This document shows, piece after piece, positions 34,898-43,225 of a stretch of 61,515 nucleotides of DNA. Every line of letters begins with the position of its first letter. Position 1 is the first letter of the stretch. Below the pieces are notes generated by a model. That model was not told where the DNA came from and made no database searches. It saw only the letters and a program-made list of their open reading frames with translations. Where the stretch lies: contig JBQHQH010000015.1 in the NCBI GenBank assembly GCA_052067355.1, forward strand, positions 1 through 61,515, in the 5' to 3' direction. This stretch comes from CABMKH01 sp040797625. Its GTDB lineage: Bacteria; Bacillota; Clostridia; Tissierellales; Tissierellaceae. Both the position numbers and the translations under genes were made by a program.

Positions 34898-35107
34898 TCA
34901 ATTCACAATTACTAAAGATAAAGTACTAAAATAATGACTGACTCTGAAAGATTTGCTATACTTTCCAGTGAAATTCAAAATTCTCTTTAGGAACTAGGGC
35001 TTTTAGCAAGGCGTTCCTTTAGTTCCTTAATTTTGAATGAGCTGATATAAGTATCAAATCTTGAAGTGGAAGGAATGTTTTATACTTTATCTACTTCAAT
35101 TCACAAT
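34898..35107. repeat. MITE-like imperfect inverted repeat flanked by 12-bp direct repeats
   Basis: TCAATTCACAAT occurs at both edges (34898-34909 and 35096-35107). Inside, nested arms pair: GATAAAGTA (34917-34925) with TACTTTATC (35083-35091); AGATTTG..TATACTT with AAGTAT.CAAATCT; ATTCAAAATT with AATTTTGAAT; AGGAACTA with TAGTTCCT. There is no coding sequence. The layout is that of a small non-autonomous mobile element inserted between the permease and ATPase genes, or of one very long hairpin RNA. Confidence 0.6.
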
Positions 35108-35168
35108 GCACAATTATTAATTTGTGTTGGTTACTAACACATGGTGAAATATCAATAGGAGCATATAT

Positions 35169-36788
35169 ATGATTAAAATAGATAGATTAAAAGCTACATA
35201 TTTCCAAGGATTTTCATTAAACTCTATCAGTATGGATATAGATAGAGGAGAGATTGTATCCCTTGTAGGAGAATCAGGCAGTGGCAAAACCACCTTTGGA
35301 AAAGCTGTTGTAGGAATGTTAAATAAAGATGCAAAAGTAAGTGGTAAGGTTATAATAGATGGTGTAGATATATACAGCATCTCCCAAAGTAAATTCAAAA
35401 CCATGCAGATGAGAGATTTCTCCATATGTTTTCAGAATTCTAAAGAACTTCTAAACCCTCTTCTTACAATAGAAGAACATCTATATGAAGTGTTAATAAA
35501 GAAATATGATAGAGGGGATATAAGAGAAGAAGTCATAAGACTGTTGACAGAAGTAGGGCTTGAGGAAGATATATTACAGAGACATCCTTGTGAACTTTCA
35601 GGAGGAATGATACAGAAGATATTGATGATAATATCCATATGCTTAAAACCTAAATTTGTTGTATTAGACGAACCTACAAGTTCCCTAGATGAGGAATCTA
35701 AAGAACAGATAATTCAACTTATAAAGAATATAAATAGGGAATACAATACTTCATTTTTAATCATAACCCATGACTTGACCCTTGCAAAGAACTTAAGCAA
35801 TAGGATGGCTATCATCTACGGTGGAAATATTGTAGAGATTGGGCAGGGAGATGAAATACTAGAAAATCCCATACATCCCTATACAAGAGGACTGATTAAT
35901 TCAAGTATGGAACTCAATCCCTATAAAGATATATGGGGTATCCCAAATGGGGAGAATTATACTAATCTATCTGGATGTCCATTTTTTACTAGATGTAATC
36001 AGAGATTGGAGTCTTGTGAAAAGACCATTCCCAGTTTAAAGAAGACATCTAGGGATAGAAATAGGCTAATAGCTTGTAATCGTGGTGGTATAATTAAGTA
36101 TATTGAAGGAAATAAGATTACCAAAAGTTATAACAATAGAGAAGTTCTTAAAGATATAGATATTGAGTTAATGGCAGGAGAAACTATTTCATTAATTGGA
36201 AGATCAGGCATAGGAAAGACAACCTTACTGAAGATACTGGGAGGATTTTTACCACCAGATTATGGAGAGATATTATTTGAGGGAAATAGAATTGACTTTA
36301 GAGAACTTCATAGAAGTAAATATGGATTACAAGTAGTATTTCAAGATCCTACTACATCTATAAATCCAAATATGAAGATAATAGATGCAGTATCAGAGCC
36401 TTTAAGATTATCTTTTAAACAGAGAGATTATATAGAGGAAACCAAAAAGGCTTTAAAAGATGTAGGACTACCTCAAGACGATGTCTTTCTAAATAAAAAA
36501 GTTAAATACCTATCAGGAGGACAAAAGCAGAGGATATCTGTTGCAAGGGCTTTGACTATGGAGCCAAAGGTATTATTGGCAGATGAACCTACATCTATGC
36601 TAGATGTTTCAAGTAAGGCAAATCTTCTAAGACTGCTAAAAGGTATTCAAAATTCTAAGGGATTCTCTATGATAATAGTAACCCATGATATTATCTCAGC
36701 AGTGAAGATATCCGATAGAATATATCTATTAGAAAAGCCAAATGTAATCAAAGAATATAGGGGAGAAGAAATAGGAGAGATCATATGA
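35169..36788 (+). CDS. ABC transporter double ATPase (nickel/peptide type, fused)
   Basis: 539 residues containing two complete ABC modules. First: Walker A GESGSGKTTFG, signature LSGGMIQKIL, Walker B FVVLDEPTS. It is followed by the oligopeptide-type C-terminal cysteine cluster (CPFFTRCNQRLESCEKTIP). Second: GRSGIGKTTLLKIL, LSGGQKQRIS, VLLADEPTS. It is equivalent to a NikD-NikE fusion and powers the upstream permease pair. AGGAG lies before the ATG. Its stop overlaps the larE start by four bases (ATGA), tying transport to cofactor synthesis. Confidence 0.92.
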   Translation: MIKIDRLKATYFQGFSLNSISMDIDRGEIVSLVGESGSGKTTFGKAVVGMLNKDAKVSGKVIIDGVDIYSISQSKFKTMQMRDFSICFQNSKELLNPLLTIEEHLYEVLIKKYDRGDIREEVIRLLTEVGLEEDILQRHPCELSGGMIQKILMIISICLKPKFVVLDEPTSSLDEESKEQIIQLIKNINREYNTSFLIITHDLTLAKNLSNRMAIIYGGNIVEIGQGDEILENPIHPYTRGLINSSMELNPYKDIWGIPNGENYTNLSGCPFFTRCNQRLESCEKTIPSLKKTSRDRNRLIACNRGGIIKYIEGNKITKSYNNREVLKDIDIELMAGETISLIGRSGIGKTTLLKILGGFLPPDYGEILFEGNRIDFRELHRSKYGLQVVFQDPTTSINPNMKIIDAVSEPLRLSFKQRDYIEETKKALKDVGLPQDDVFLNKKVKYLSGGQKQRISVARALTMEPKVLLADEPTSMLDVSSKANLLRLLKGIQNSKGFSMIIVTHDIISAVKISDRIYLLEKPNVIKEYRGEEIGEII

Positions 36789-37609
36789 TATATAAAAAAT
36801 ATGAAGAATTAAAAAATCGATTGAGAGATTTAGGAAGTGTTGCCATAGCATTCTCTGGTGGAGTGGATAGTACTTTTCTACTATATGTTGCAAAAGAAGT
36901 TTTGAAAGATAGAGTTATAGCCATAACAGTAAATGCACCTATGTATACAGAGAGAGAAAAGATGGATGCTAAATATTTAGCTAGTAAATTAGATGTTGAG
37001 CATATAAACCTAAAGGTTGATGAAGGAGAAATAGAAGGTCTTATAGAAAATAAGCCTGATAGATGTTACCACTGTAAAAAAGCCATATTTACTAATATAA
37101 GAGAAGTCGCTAAATCAAAGAATATAGAATATGTCGTAGATGGAACTAATGCTGATGATATAGATGACTATAGACCAGGGATGAAGGCATTAAAAGAATT
37201 AGGAATAGTGAGTCCATTGAGAGAAGTAGGACTAAACAAGGAAGAGATAAGAATACTATCGAAAGAATTAGATATACCTACTTGGGACAAGCCATCTATG
37301 GCATGCTTGGCATCTAGAATACCCTATGGAACAAATATAAACCATGAAAACCTTAAAATGGTAGAGAGATGTGAAGACTATCTGCTAAAACAGGGATATG
37401 GAGGATTTAGAGTTAGATATCATGGAAATCTAGCTAGGATTGAACTAGATCCTAAGGATATAGAAAGATTTATAAGCTCCCCAGATATTAAACATACAAT
37501 AGATTATTTTAAAGAAGTAGGATTTATCTATGTAACATTGGATTTAGAAGGATATAAAGTAGGTAGTATGAACCATGTTTTAACTGAGACTGAGAAATTT
37601 GCTTATTAG
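36785..37609 (+). CDS. larE: LarE, sulfur transferase of Ni-pincer cofactor synthesis
   Basis: 274 residues, PP-loop ATPase: AFSGGVDSTFL (22-32). Cysteines C94 and C97 (RCYHCKK) and C174 (SMACLASRIPYG) are present. In LarE the last is the sulfur donor in the sacrificial enzyme; a three-cysteine set is compatible with the [4Fe-4S]-carrying type that can recycle. It thiolates the pincer precursor made by LarB. Coupled to the ABC ATPase gene by overlap. Confidence 0.93.
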   Translation: MIYKKYEELKNRLRDLGSVAIAFSGGVDSTFLLYVAKEVLKDRVIAITVNAPMYTEREKMDAKYLASKLDVEHINLKVDEGEIEGLIENKPDRCYHCKKAIFTNIREVAKSKNIEYVVDGTNADDIDDYRPGMKALKELGIVSPLREVGLNKEEIRILSKELDIPTWDKPSMACLASRIPYGTNINHENLKMVERCEDYLLKQGYGGFRVRYHGNLARIELDPKDIERFISSPDIKHTIDYFKEVGFIYVTLDLEGYKVGSMNHVLTETEKFAY

Positions 37610-37620
37610 GAAGTGAGAAT

Positions 37621-38382
37621 ATGCATAAAGAAGAAATTGTAGAGCTGTTAAATGGATTTAAGAATAATGAAATAAGCATGGAAGATGCACTAGAAAAGTT
37701 AAAAAGACTTCCCTATGGAGAATTAGGATATGCAAAGATAGATCACCATAGAGAACTTAGAAATGGATATCCAGAAGTAATATATTGTGAAGGAAAATCT
37801 CTAGAGCATATACAAGGCATAGTAAAACACATGTTAAAAGAAAAAGAAGTAAATATCTTAGGTACTAGAGCCAATAGAGATGTATATGAGGCAATAAAAG
37901 ACATCACTAATAATGTAGAATACTATGAATCAGCTCGTATAGTTGTAGTGAAGAGAGAAGAATTTAAGAAGACAGAGAAGAAGATATTAGTAGTCACAGG
38001 AGGAACAGCAGATATACCAGTAGCAGAAGAAGCAGCCATCACAGCAGAAGTATTGGGAAATACAGTAGAAAGACTTTACGATGTAGGAGTAGCGGGACTA
38101 CACAGATTGCTTTCCAATGTAGATGCATTATTTAAAGCAAATGTAATAATAGCAGTGGCAGGTATGGAAGGAGCGTTAGCAAGTGTAGTAGGAGGATTAG
38201 TAGATAAACCTGTAATAGCAGTACCTACAAGTATTGGATATGGATCAAACTTTGGAGGAGTATCGGCACTTCTTTCTATGTTAAACTCCTGTGCATCAGG
38301 AGTGAGTGTAGTAAATATAGACAATGGATTTGGAGCAGGATACTTAGCTAGTATGATCAATCAGATGACAGAAGAAAATTAG
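37621..38382 (+). CDS. larB: LarB, carboxylase/hydrolase of Ni-pincer cofactor synthesis
   Basis: 253 residues. The C-terminal half is the AIR-carboxylase-like domain (VVTGGTADIPVAEEAAITAEVLG, VAGMEGALASVVGGLVDKPVIAVPTSIGYG). The N-terminal half has the usual LarB extension with YGELGYAKIDHHRELRNGYPEVIYCEGK. LarB carboxylates and dephosphorylates nicotinic acid adenine dinucleotide to begin cofactor synthesis. It lies 11 bases after larE and 10 before larC. Confidence 0.95.
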   Translation: MHKEEIVELLNGFKNNEISMEDALEKLKRLPYGELGYAKIDHHRELRNGYPEVIYCEGKSLEHIQGIVKHMLKEKEVNILGTRANRDVYEAIKDITNNVEYYESARIVVVKREEFKKTEKKILVVTGGTADIPVAEEAAITAEVLGNTVERLYDVGVAGLHRLLSNVDALFKANVIIAVAGMEGALASVVGGLVDKPVIAVPTSIGYGSNFGGVSALLSMLNSCASGVSVVNIDNGFGAGYLASMINQMTEEN

Positions 38383-38392
38383 GAGGGGAAAA

Positions 38393-39214
38393 ATGAATAT
38401 ACTTTATCTAGATTTATTTGCAGGTATAAGTGGAGATATGACATTAGGAGGATTTATAGACCTAGGTGTAAAAGAAGAAGTACTATTAGAGGGATTCAAA
38501 AAGTTAAATATAGATGGATATGATGTAAAGATCAGCAAGAAGAATAAAAATGGAATAATGGGGACAAAAGTAGATATCATCTTAGAAGATGAACACCATC
38601 ATGATCACGAGCATCATCACCATGAGCAAGATCATGAAGACCATCATCATGACCATGAACACGATCATGAGCATCATCACCACCATCATACCCATGATAG
38701 AAACCTATTTATCATAGAAAAATTAATAGATGATAGTGAATTAGATCTTAAGGTAAAAGAATTGAGTAAGAAGATATTTAAATATGTAGCCTTAGCAGAA
38801 TCTAAGATCCATGGAAAGTCCCTAGAAGAGATTCACTTTCACGAAGTGGGAGCAGTAGACTCCATACTAGATATTGTAGGTACAGCGATTTGCCTAAATG
38901 AATTAGAAATAGATAGAGTAATCAGCTCACCCCTACATACAGGAACAGGTTTTGTTCACTGTCAACATGGGTTAATACCAGTACCAGTACCAGCTACTTT
39001 AGAAATATTAAAAGAGGAAAATATTCCATTCTATAGTACAGGAATCAAGAAAGAACTAGTAACTCCAACAGGAGCAGCTATAGTAGCAGGAATAGTAGAT
39101 GAATTTGGACCTATGCCAAATATGGAAGCAAAGGCAGTAGGATATGGAGCAGGCACTAGAGATTTAGAAATACCTAATATGATGAGAATGATATTAGGTG
39201 TAAAAAAAAAGTAG
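38393..39214 (+). CDS. larC: LarC, N-terminal frame (LarC1), nickel insertase
   Basis: 273 residues in the zero frame: LYLDLFAGISGDMTLGGFIDLG at the start, FHEVGAVDSILDIVGTA and LVTPTGAAIVAG further on. Residues 68-101 are a histidine-rich loop (22 of 34 residues His), a probable nickel-binding store. The frame stops at TAG 39212-39214 immediately after nine A residues, with the remainder of LarC in the -1 frame. LarC inserts nickel into the pincer nucleotide using CTP. In Lactobacillus plantarum LarC is likewise encoded as C1 and C2 joined by ribosomal frameshifting. With a -1 shift the joined product is 416 residues. Confidence 0.93.
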   Translation: MNILYLDLFAGISGDMTLGGFIDLGVKEEVLLEGFKKLNIDGYDVKISKKNKNGIMGTKVDIILEDEHHHDHEHHHHEQDHEDHHHDHEHDHEHHHHHHTHDRNLFIIEKLIDDSELDLKVKELSKKIFKYVALAESKIHGKSLEEIHFHEVGAVDSILDIVGTAICLNELEIDRVISSPLHTGTGFVHCQHGLIPVPVPATLEILKEENIPFYSTGIKKELVTPTGAAIVAGIVDEFGPMPNMEAKAVGYGAGTRDLEIPNMMRMILGVKKK

Positions 39215-39248
39215 ATGAAGAAATATTTGTATTGGAGACCAATATAGA
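39205..39248 (+). promoter_or_regulatory. Programmed -1 frameshift site in larC
   Basis: A-AAA-AAG (39205-39211) is the canonical slippery heptamer in the LarC1 frame, identical to that of dnaX. The next codon in-frame is the stop TAG. Downstream, TTTGTATTGG (39226-39235) pairs with CCAATATAGA (39239-39248) across the loop AGA: ten pairs including G-U. Upstream AGGTG (39196-39200) resembles a Shine-Dalgarno stimulator, although it is closer than the usual distance. The join rebuilds continuous LarC. Confidence 0.85.
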
Positions 39249-39642
39249 CGATACAACTGGAGAGATACTAGGATATTTGATGGACAAGTTGTTTAAAAAG
39301 AATGCTAGAGATGTGTTTTATACTCCTATCTATATGAAGAAGAATAGACCGGCAATAAAGTTAGAGGTTATATGTGGAGAAAAAGAACGAGATATAATAA
39401 AAGAGATAATCTTCAAAGAGACGTCTACTATTGGAATAAGAGAATTTAGAGCCAGTAGGACAATCATGGAAAGAGAGATAATAAAAGTAAAAACGAGTTA
39501 TGGAGATATAAGAGTTAAGAAATCTAGTTTTAAAGATATAACCAAATATGCCCCTGAATATGAAGATTGTAAGGAAGTCGCTGAAAGGTTTAGTATACCT
39601 ATGAGAGAAGTCTATGAGGAAACACTAAAAGAGATAAAATAG
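39211..39642 (+). CDS. larC: LarC, C-terminal frame (LarC2)
   Basis: 143 residues counted from the first codon after the slip. DEEIFVLETNIDDTTGEILGYLMDKLF is the standard LarC continuation (ETNIDDM-type motif), followed by DVFYTPIYMKKNRP, ETSTIGIRE and the C-terminal KYAPEYEDCKEVAERFSIPM. There is no good RBS for independent translation; a TTG at 39232 is the only nearby start and lies within the stimulatory hairpin. Production by frameshift from LarC1 is therefore more likely than a separate protein or a mutation. Confidence 0.88.
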   Translation, partial: VDEEIFVLETNIDDTTGEILGYLMDKLFKKNARDVFYTPIYMKKNRPAIKLEVICGEKERDIIKEIIFKETSTIGIREFRASRTIMEREIIKVKTSYGDIRVKKSSFKDITKYAPEYEDCKEVAERFSIPMREVYEETLKEIK

Positions 39643-39692
39643 ATAGCATCTCTATTATCTGGGTATATAAGGTGAAAAGGGAGGGATTTTCT

Positions 39693-40244
39693 GTGAAGGT
39701 AATTGTATTTTTAGCAGAGGGATTTGAAGAGATAGAAGCTTTGACGGTAGTTGACTATCTAAGGAGAATGGATATCCTAGTGGATACAGTATCTATTACA
39801 GATGAAAGAGAAGTAAAGGGAGCTCATGATATTAGAGTGATATCAGACAGGACAATAGCTGAAATAGAGGATATAAATTCCTATGATGGAGTTGTGATCC
39901 CTGGAGGTATGCCTGGAGCTACAAATTTAAAAAATGACAAAAGAGTAGTTCAGATAGTCAGTTCATTTAATGAGAAGAATAAACTCATATCTGCCATATG
40001 TGCAGGACCAATAGTATTAGATAAGGCAGATATAATTAAAGACAAGAATGTCACATCTTATCCAGGATTCGACAAGAGATTAAAGGGATGTAAGTACAGA
40101 GAAGAGCCAGTAGTAAGAGATGAAAATATCATCACTGCTAGAGGACCAGCATTAGCAGTAGACTTTGCCATAGAGATAATAGAGTATCTATTGGGAGAAA
40201 AGAGAGCAGAGGATTTGAAGAGAGATATACTATATAGACAATAA
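39693..40244 (+). CDS. DJ-1/PfpI-family protein
   Basis: 183 residues from GTG 39693, preceded by AAGGGAGGG at proper distance. VKVIVFLAEGFEEIEALTVVDYLRR is the DJ-1 N-terminus with the conserved glutamate, VVIPGGMPGATNL follows, and the nucleophile-elbow cysteine is in SAICAGPIVL. It ends with TARGPALAVDFAIEIIEYL. Members are proposed protein/nucleotide deglycases or glyoxalases; exact activity is not clear. It lies between lar genes and the hydroxyacyl-CoA dehydratase-like pair. Confidence 0.9.
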   Translation: MKVIVFLAEGFEEIEALTVVDYLRRMDILVDTVSITDEREVKGAHDIRVISDRTIAEIEDINSYDGVVIPGGMPGATNLKNDKRVVQIVSSFNEKNKLISAICAGPIVLDKADIIKDKNVTSYPGFDKRLKGCKYREEPVVRDENIITARGPALAVDFAIEIIEYLLGEKRAEDLKRDILYRQ

Positions 40245-40362
40245 TAATTCAGCTTAAAGGCCTTGGAAACTAAATAGTTCACAGGGTCTTATTATTTGTG
40301 TTTCTTTGTAGAAAAACTGTCATTGCAAAGGCACCGTTTGCATGATAGAATTTATTTGATAG

Positions 40363-40384
40363 ATTGTGATTTCAATTCACAATT
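40363..40384 (+). repeat. Small hairpin with TCAATTCACAATT repeat sequence in leader
   Basis: ATTGTGA (40363-40369) pairs with TCACAAT (40377-40383). TCAATTCACAATT (40372-40384) is the same sequence that flanks the inverted-repeat element at 34898, so it may be a remnant. The rest of the 40245-40406 gap has two small hairpins (TTTC/GAAA and TGCAAA/TTTGCA) and no clear motif. Confidence 0.45.
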
Positions 40385-40406
40385 AAAAGATAAGAGGAGT
40401 GATAAA

Positions 40407-41573
40407 TTGAGACCAGAAACAATGAAGGAAATTGAGGGCCTAAAAGGCATCAATTCCGTAAAAGTTAAAGAAGCCCATGAACGTGGCAAAAGAGTAGTAG
40501 GTATGTACTGCGTATTTTCACCTGCAGAAATAGCATTAGCTGCAGATGCAATCAATGTAACACTATGTGGAACTACCCACGAGCCTATAGAGGCTGCAGA
40601 AAGGGATTTGCCACGTAATCTATGTCCATTGATTAAATCTAGTTATGGATTTGCTATTACAGATAAATGTCCATATTTCTATTTTTCAGACGTCCTATTA
40701 GCTGAAACTACTTGCGATGGCAAGAAGAAGATGTATGAGTTAATGGGAAAATTAAAACCTATGCATGTCATGAATCTACCTCAAACTGCTGAAGGGGAAG
40801 ATGCTCTAGAGATTTGGAAGAATGAAATGGTGAAATTCAAAGAATTCTTAGAAGAACAATTTGACGTAGAGATAACTGACGAAAAACTAAGAGATGCCAT
40901 AAAGTTGATGAACAGAGAGAGAAAGGCAATGAGAAGATTACATAAATTAAATGCGCATAAGCCAGCTCCTCTTTTGGGAACAGATATGCTCTTAGCCCAG
41001 TGGTTAAAGGGGTTCAATATAGACAAAGAAGCTGGAATCAATTTAGTAGAGAAACTAATAGACGAAGTAGAGGAACAGGTAGAAAAGGGAATATATGCCT
41101 TTGATGAAAGTGCTCCTAGGATATTACTTACAGGTTGTCCAACAGGTGTTGGAGGAGCAGATAAGGTTTTAATAGCCTTAGAAGAAGCGGGAGCGTCTGT
41201 TGTAGCTTTAGAAAATTGTACAGGCTATAAGGGATTAGACGTATTAGTAGATGAAGACAAAGATCCAATACTTGCATTGGCGGAAAAATATCTATCTACA
41301 CCTTGCTCATGTATGACTCCAAACAATAGTAGACTAGACTTAATAGAGAGATTAGCAAAAGAATATCAAGTAGATGGAGTAGTGGACTTGACTTGGCAAG
41401 CATGTCATACATATGCCATAGAGTCATTTACAGTGAAAAAGTTCGTTCAAGAAGAATTGGGATTGCCATTTATCCAAATAGAGACAGACTATTCAGATTC
41501 AGATACAGGTCAGATAAAGACTAGGGTGGAAGCTTTCTTAGAGACTATAGACACAAGTAAAGCCTTAGCATAA
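40407..41573 (+). CDS. 2-hydroxyacyl-CoA dehydratase-like protein (YjiM / double-cubane type)
   Basis: 388 residues from TTG 40407, chosen because AAGAGGAG lies 8 bases upstream. The D-component fold motifs are GMYCVFSPAEIALAADAINVTLCG, CPLIKSSYGFAITDKCPYF, LTGCPTGVGGADKVL, LENCTGYKG and TWQACHTYAIES. Only one dehydratase-like subunit is present, followed directly by its activase. This is the arrangement of YjiM/YjiL and of the double-cubane [8Fe-9S] proteins, rather than of true two-subunit dehydratases. A low-potential reductase powered by ATP is expected; substrate unknown. Confidence 0.85.
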   Translation: MRPETMKEIEGLKGINSVKVKEAHERGKRVVGMYCVFSPAEIALAADAINVTLCGTTHEPIEAAERDLPRNLCPLIKSSYGFAITDKCPYFYFSDVLLAETTCDGKKKMYELMGKLKPMHVMNLPQTAEGEDALEIWKNEMVKFKEFLEEQFDVEITDEKLRDAIKLMNRERKAMRRLHKLNAHKPAPLLGTDMLLAQWLKGFNIDKEAGINLVEKLIDEVEEQVEKGIYAFDESAPRILLTGCPTGVGGADKVLIALEEAGASVVALENCTGYKGLDVLVDEDKDPILALAEKYLSTPCSCMTPNNSRLDLIERLAKEYQVDGVVDLTWQACHTYAIESFTVKKFVQEELGLPFIQIETDYSDSDTGQIKTRVEAFLETIDTSKALA

Positions 41574-41586
41574 TAGAGGAGATAAT

Positions 41587-42345
41587 ATGCACTATATAGG
41601 AATAGACATAGGATCTACTGCAACTAAGGTATCCGTCTTTATGAAAGATGAATTGATCTGGAACTTTACTATGCCTACAGGATGGAGTAGTATAGAGGTA
41701 TCTAAATCTATAGAAGATGAGATAGAGTCTAATGGCATCAGTATTGAAAATTCTAAAGTAGTAGCTACAGGATATGGAAGAATCTCAGTACCCTATGCAG
41801 ATAAATCCGTTACAGAGATAACATGCCATGGAAAGGGAGTTCACTATCTATTGGGAGAAGATTCTACTGTAATAGATATAGGTGGACAAGATACCAAGAT
41901 TATCACACTGAAAGACGGAAGGGTTACTAATTTTACTATGAACGACAAATGTGCTGCTGGTACGGGAAAGTTTATGGAATTGATGGCAAATACTCTAGGA
42001 GTATCTATAGATGAACTAGCTAAGATGGCTTTAGTAGGAGAAGACATCAGTATTACCAGTATGTGTACTGTATTTGCAGAATCAGAAGTAATAAGCCTTA
42101 TAGGGGAAGGGAAGAAGAGAGAAGATATTGCTAGAGGGATTATCAACTCTATCATTGGAAGAGTGTATTCCATGTTACATAAACATGGAAGTAGCAATAG
42201 GATATATCTGACAGGTGGACTTTGTGAGGTAGAGCCATTTATAGAATTATTATCTCAAAGACTAGAAAGTGAGATAATGACAGATCCCCTAGCTAGATAT
42301 GCAGGTTCTATAGGGGCCGCACTAGTAGCTAAGAGAATTGAATAG
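41587..42345 (+). CDS. Acyl-CoA dehydratase activase (YjiL-like ATP-dependent Fe-S activator)
   Basis: 252 residues of the ASKHA fold: GIDIGSTATKVSVF (4-17) and VIDIGGQDTKII (95-106) are the phosphate loops. C122 (NDKCAAGTGKF) and C160 (TSMCTVFAESEV) are the two cysteines that bridge one [4Fe-4S] cluster between the monomers. It hydrolyses ATP to push an electron onto the partner encoded 13 bases upstream. Strong RBS before the ATG; a terminator follows. Confidence 0.93.
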   Translation: MHYIGIDIGSTATKVSVFMKDELIWNFTMPTGWSSIEVSKSIEDEIESNGISIENSKVVATGYGRISVPYADKSVTEITCHGKGVHYLLGEDSTVIDIGGQDTKIITLKDGRVTNFTMNDKCAAGTGKFMELMANTLGVSIDELAKMALVGEDISITSMCTVFAESEVISLIGEGKKREDIARGIINSIIGRVYSMLHKHGSSNRIYLTGGLCEVEPFIELLSQRLESEIMTDPLARYAGSIGAALVAKRIE

Positions 42346-42352
42346 TAGATAA

Positions 42353-42390
42353 AAAACTAGGTAAGATTAATTTTTACCTAGTTTTCTTTA
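42353..42390 (+). terminator. Rho-independent terminator after the activase
   Basis: AAAACTAGGTAA (42353-42364) pairs with TTACCTAGTTTT (42374-42385), followed by CTTTATA. The same stem sequence recurs at 55294. Confidence 0.85.
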
Positions 42391-42396
42391 TATATA

Positions 42397-43023
42397 CTAT
42401 TTTAAATTCCCCACAATTTTAGTACCGTGAACTTCTCTTACTCCTGTCTTATTTACTATATCCATATAATTATCCTCGGTAACGCCTCCACCAGCTAATA
42501 TAGTTATTCTATCATTGGAATAATTCACTAGTTCTTTCAAATTATCTAGATTATGGGTTGCACTTTGTGAACCACCTTTAGTTAGGACTCTATTTATTTT
42601 AAGCTCCACTAATCTATCTAATGCAGACTTTTTATCCTCTATAGAATCAAATGCCATATGAAAGGTGAGCTTCATATCTCCTGCCTTATCTATAAGCCTC
42701 TTTATAGTAGGCTCATCTATTTTATTGTCAGCAGTCAAAGCACCTATGACTATTCCATCTACATTCATAGAATGACAGATTTCTACATCTTTTTCCATAA
42801 TCCTAACTTCTTCTTCATTGAAGACAAAGTTACCTCCTCTAGGACGTATTATTACAAATACAGGGATATTTAAGGATTTTTTAGACATCATAATAGTTCC
42901 TAGGCTAGGCGTAGTACCTCCTTCTTCTAGATTATCACATAGTTCTATTCTGTCCGCACCTAAGTCGCAGGCTCTTTTAGCCTCTAAATAATTTCCTACA
43001 CAAGCTTCTTTTAGTATACTCAT
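42397..43023 (-). CDS. cutC: CutC family protein
   Basis: 208 residues, TIM-barrel CutC family: LKEACVGNYLEAKRACDLGADRIELCDNLEEGGTTPS, FVIIRPRGGNFVF, LTFHMAFD, VLTKGGSQSA and ILAGGGVTEDN. GGAGATA before ATG (43021-43023) supports this start over an earlier one. CutC was once linked to copper tolerance; its real reaction is uncertain. It stands alone on the minus strand between two plus-strand operons. Confidence 0.93.
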   Translation of the reverse strand: MSILKEACVGNYLEAKRACDLGADRIELCDNLEEGGTTPSLGTIMMSKKSLNIPVFVIIRPRGGNFVFNEEEVRIMEKDVEICHSMNVDGIVIGALTADNKIDEPTIKRLIDKAGDMKLTFHMAFDSIEDKKSALDRLVELKINRVLTKGGSQSATHNLDNLKELVNYSNDRITILAGGGVTEDNYMDIVNKTGVREVHGTKIVGNLK

Positions 43024-43132
43024 TATCAATATCTCCTTTTCAATCTTAAATAAATTATACATCATGTGTATAATTATAAGTCATATATATATATTATCAA
43101 ATATTAATTAGATTCTCGGATATAGATAGTCT

Positions 43133-43214
43133 CTGTACATAACTTACTTATCATTAGGGAAGTTATATGTAATAGATTTATAGAGGACTAAGATATATAA
43201 TTTGATTAGAAAGG
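43133..43214 (+). repeat. Upstream repeat R1 (before PRD regulator)
   Basis: The core ACATAACTTACTTATCATTA and then GGGAAGTTATATGTAATAG, GATTTATAGA and ATATATAATTT recurs almost unchanged at 53420-53500 and more diverged at 50637-50725. ACATAACTT and AAGTTATATGT are imperfect inverted arms. Each copy lies just before a transcription unit of the PTS/peptidase region. Confidence 0.6.
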
Positions 43215-43225
43215 ATTGTATAATC

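Noticed and set aside
38393..39642. larC as a broken pseudogene
   Set aside because: The break is at a canonical slippery heptamer with a downstream hairpin, both halves are intact, and larC frameshifting is known in other bacteria.
40262..40340. A third copy of the leader RNA found at 12 and 27222
   Set aside because: Only TTTGTAGAAA and a short T-rich string are shared; the closing helix and the ATTGTACC core are missing.
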